Source: Candidatus Nanohalarchaeota archaeon (lineage in GTDB: Archaea; EX4484-52; B79-G9). Taken from it: a DNA stretch of 5,543 bases. The position numbers and the translations under genes are program-made. The notes under the pieces are model-generated. The model saw only the letters and a program-made list of their open reading frames with translations. It was not told where the DNA came from and ran no database searches. Below are positions 4,941-5,543 of the stretch, in pieces. The stretch lies in contig DAOVYR010000081.1 of the NCBI GenBank assembly GCA_030635525.1, forward strand, positions 1-5,543. Reading direction: 5' to 3'. The stretch's first letter is position 1, and each line of letters begins with the position of its first letter.

Positions 4941-5231
4941 ATGAAAAAACTAATATATGGAATATTTGCACTTGCAATAATCGCTGCAATTGCAACAACA
5001 GCATCTTCAGCACCCGATCCCCACCTTGAGGCATGCTTTTATAACCCAGAGATACAGGTATTTGAAAAAACCATACCTGGTCCGGGCTTAGAGGAATATA
5101 TGTACTGGGATTTTGATAACAATTACCTGGGAAAAGAAAGATGGGACCCAGTAACAGGAGAGTGTTTCACCGACACCTATGACGGTTGCTGCGTAAAATC
5201 ATACGACCTTGGCACCAAAGAATTTTGCTAA
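4941..5231 (+). CDS. Small secreted cysteine-containing protein, unknown family
   Basis: A 96-residue protein I do not recognise. Residues 1-24 form a signal peptide: KK at the start, a hydrophobic core IYGIFALAIIAAIA, then TTASSA; cleavage is likely near residue 21-24, since Pro25 directly after ASSA is unfavourable for cutting there. The mature part, about 70 residues, is acidic and aromatic (DPHLEACFYNPE, EEYMYWDFDNN, RWDPVTGECF, TDTYDGCCVKSYDLGT). It holds five cysteines (C32, C75, a C83-C84 pair and C96), and Cys is the very last residue. An odd number leaves one free Cys or allows a covalent dimer or attachment. There is no membrane anchor, so it is probably released or held at the cell surface. 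A very strong Shine-Dalgarno site and a terminator stem-loop suggest a single, well-expressed gene. It converges on a signal peptidase gene, but that pairing need not be functional. Confidence 0.8.
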   Translation: MKKLIYGIFALAIIAAIATTASSAPDPHLEACFYNPEIQVFEKTIPGPGLEEYMYWDFDNNYLGKERWDPVTGECFTDTYDGCCVKSYDLGTKEFC

Positions 5232-5244
5232 TAGCGATATTCGA

Positions 5245-5285
5245 GCGCAATGACCAGACATCCGGTATGATTTGCGCCTTTTTTT
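5245..5285 (+). terminator. Stem-loop plus T-run terminator
   Basis: GCGCAA (5245-5250) and TTGCGC (5272-5277) form a perfect 6-bp stem with a 21-base loop, followed directly by seven T residues (5279-5285). It lies 13 bases after the stop of the secreted protein gene and ends just before the stop of the convergent signal peptidase gene. Confidence 0.7.
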
Positions 5286-5287
5286 CT

Positions 5288-5543
5288 TTAAACCACACCC
5301 ATAATCTGCCTCAGAACAACAACAGGCTTCCCTAAATAAGGAACCTTAAAAAACATCTTTCCCTTGACCCACGAAAACATTACAAACCACCTGTCAATCC
5401 TATCATTCGCATCCCCCTTTGTCTTTAGCCCGTTCATCTCATTAACCTCCACAATTCTGTGAGCAATAAGTTCATTCTCCCTGACGCACAAATCTTTCTT
5501 TGACGGGCAGTTATAGACAATTACATCCCCTACCCTAAAATCA
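5288..5543 (-). CDS. Signal peptidase I, C-terminal part (archaeal/ER type, S26B)
   Basis: The frame is open from the window edge and ends at a TAA at 5288-5290, giving 84 visible residues of a protein whose N-terminus lies outside. It starts DFRVGDVIVYN, a usual S26 strand after the catalytic Ser. LIAHRIVEV follows, with the His that replaces the bacterial catalytic Lys in archaeal and ER signal peptidases. Then come LKTKGDAND with a downstream Asp (the box D/E region) and GKMFFKVPYLG near the end. The catalytic Ser and the N-terminal membrane anchor must lie to the right of the window. The enzyme removes signal peptides on the outer face of the membrane. The tail after PYLG is short (about 13 residues), so there is no clear C-terminal membrane helix. 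A short two-Cys insert, NCPSKKDLC, precedes the His motif. Confidence 0.85.
   Translation of the reverse strand, partial: DFRVGDVIVYNCPSKKDLCVRENELIAHRIVEVNEMNGLKTKGDANDRIDRWFVMFSWVKGKMFFKVPYLGKPVVVLRQIMGVV

Overview
The window looks archaeal, most likely from a euryarchaeon of the methanogen or ANME kind. The evidence is a KaiC/RecA-like ATPase, a small PC4-like protein, an ER/archaeal-type signal peptidase with a His in place of the bacterial catalytic Lys, TATA-box promoters, short or absent 5' leaders on some genes, and secreted or membrane-anchored proteins with many N-glycosylation sequons. No rRNA, tRNA or CRISPR array is visible, so the lineage is an inference.

Layout, left to right. 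Positions 1-237 hold no gene but do hold a dense set of inverted repeats: a 12-bp pair at 27-38/179-190 enclosing three hairpins. This is either a MITE-like element or a structured RNA. A complete PHP-family metal-dependent phosphoesterase gene (238-891, minus) follows and is clearly richer in G+C than the rest. A repeat-bearing spacer leads to a small PC4-like protein (1143-1379, plus). From 1380 to 2053 there is no intact gene, but the minus strand at 1551-2001 carries a decayed secreted or surface protein gene readable only across three frames. A signal-peptide plus C-terminal-anchor membrane protein (2054-2926, plus) comes next.

The middle is a minus-strand block: a 151-residue protein that resembles the N-terminal part of a transposase (4105-4560), a 107-residue protein with an AbrB-like stretch (3696-4019), and, 22 bases downstream and probably cotranscribed, a single-domain KaiC-like ATPase (3005-3673). 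The 107-residue protein/KaiC pair is the best candidate for a functional module, possibly a regulator plus ATPase switch. A TATA element at 4581-4588 could serve divergent transcription.

On the right, after an AT/AC-rich spacer with at most a broken micro-gene, lies a small secreted cysteine-rich protein (4941-5231, plus) with a very strong ribosome binding site and a stem-loop/T-run terminator. It converges on the C-terminal part of a signal peptidase I gene (5288-5543, minus) that runs off the window. Three of the plus-strand genes have good Shine-Dalgarno sites, while at least two minus-strand genes have a TATA box about 25 bases from the ATG and no Shine-Dalgarno, suggesting leaderless mRNAs.

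The items most worth a second look are the nested inverted-repeat element at 27-190, the small-protein/KaiC pair, the secreted Cys-rich protein, and the decayed surface-protein gene. I see nothing that can be called a new system with confidence.
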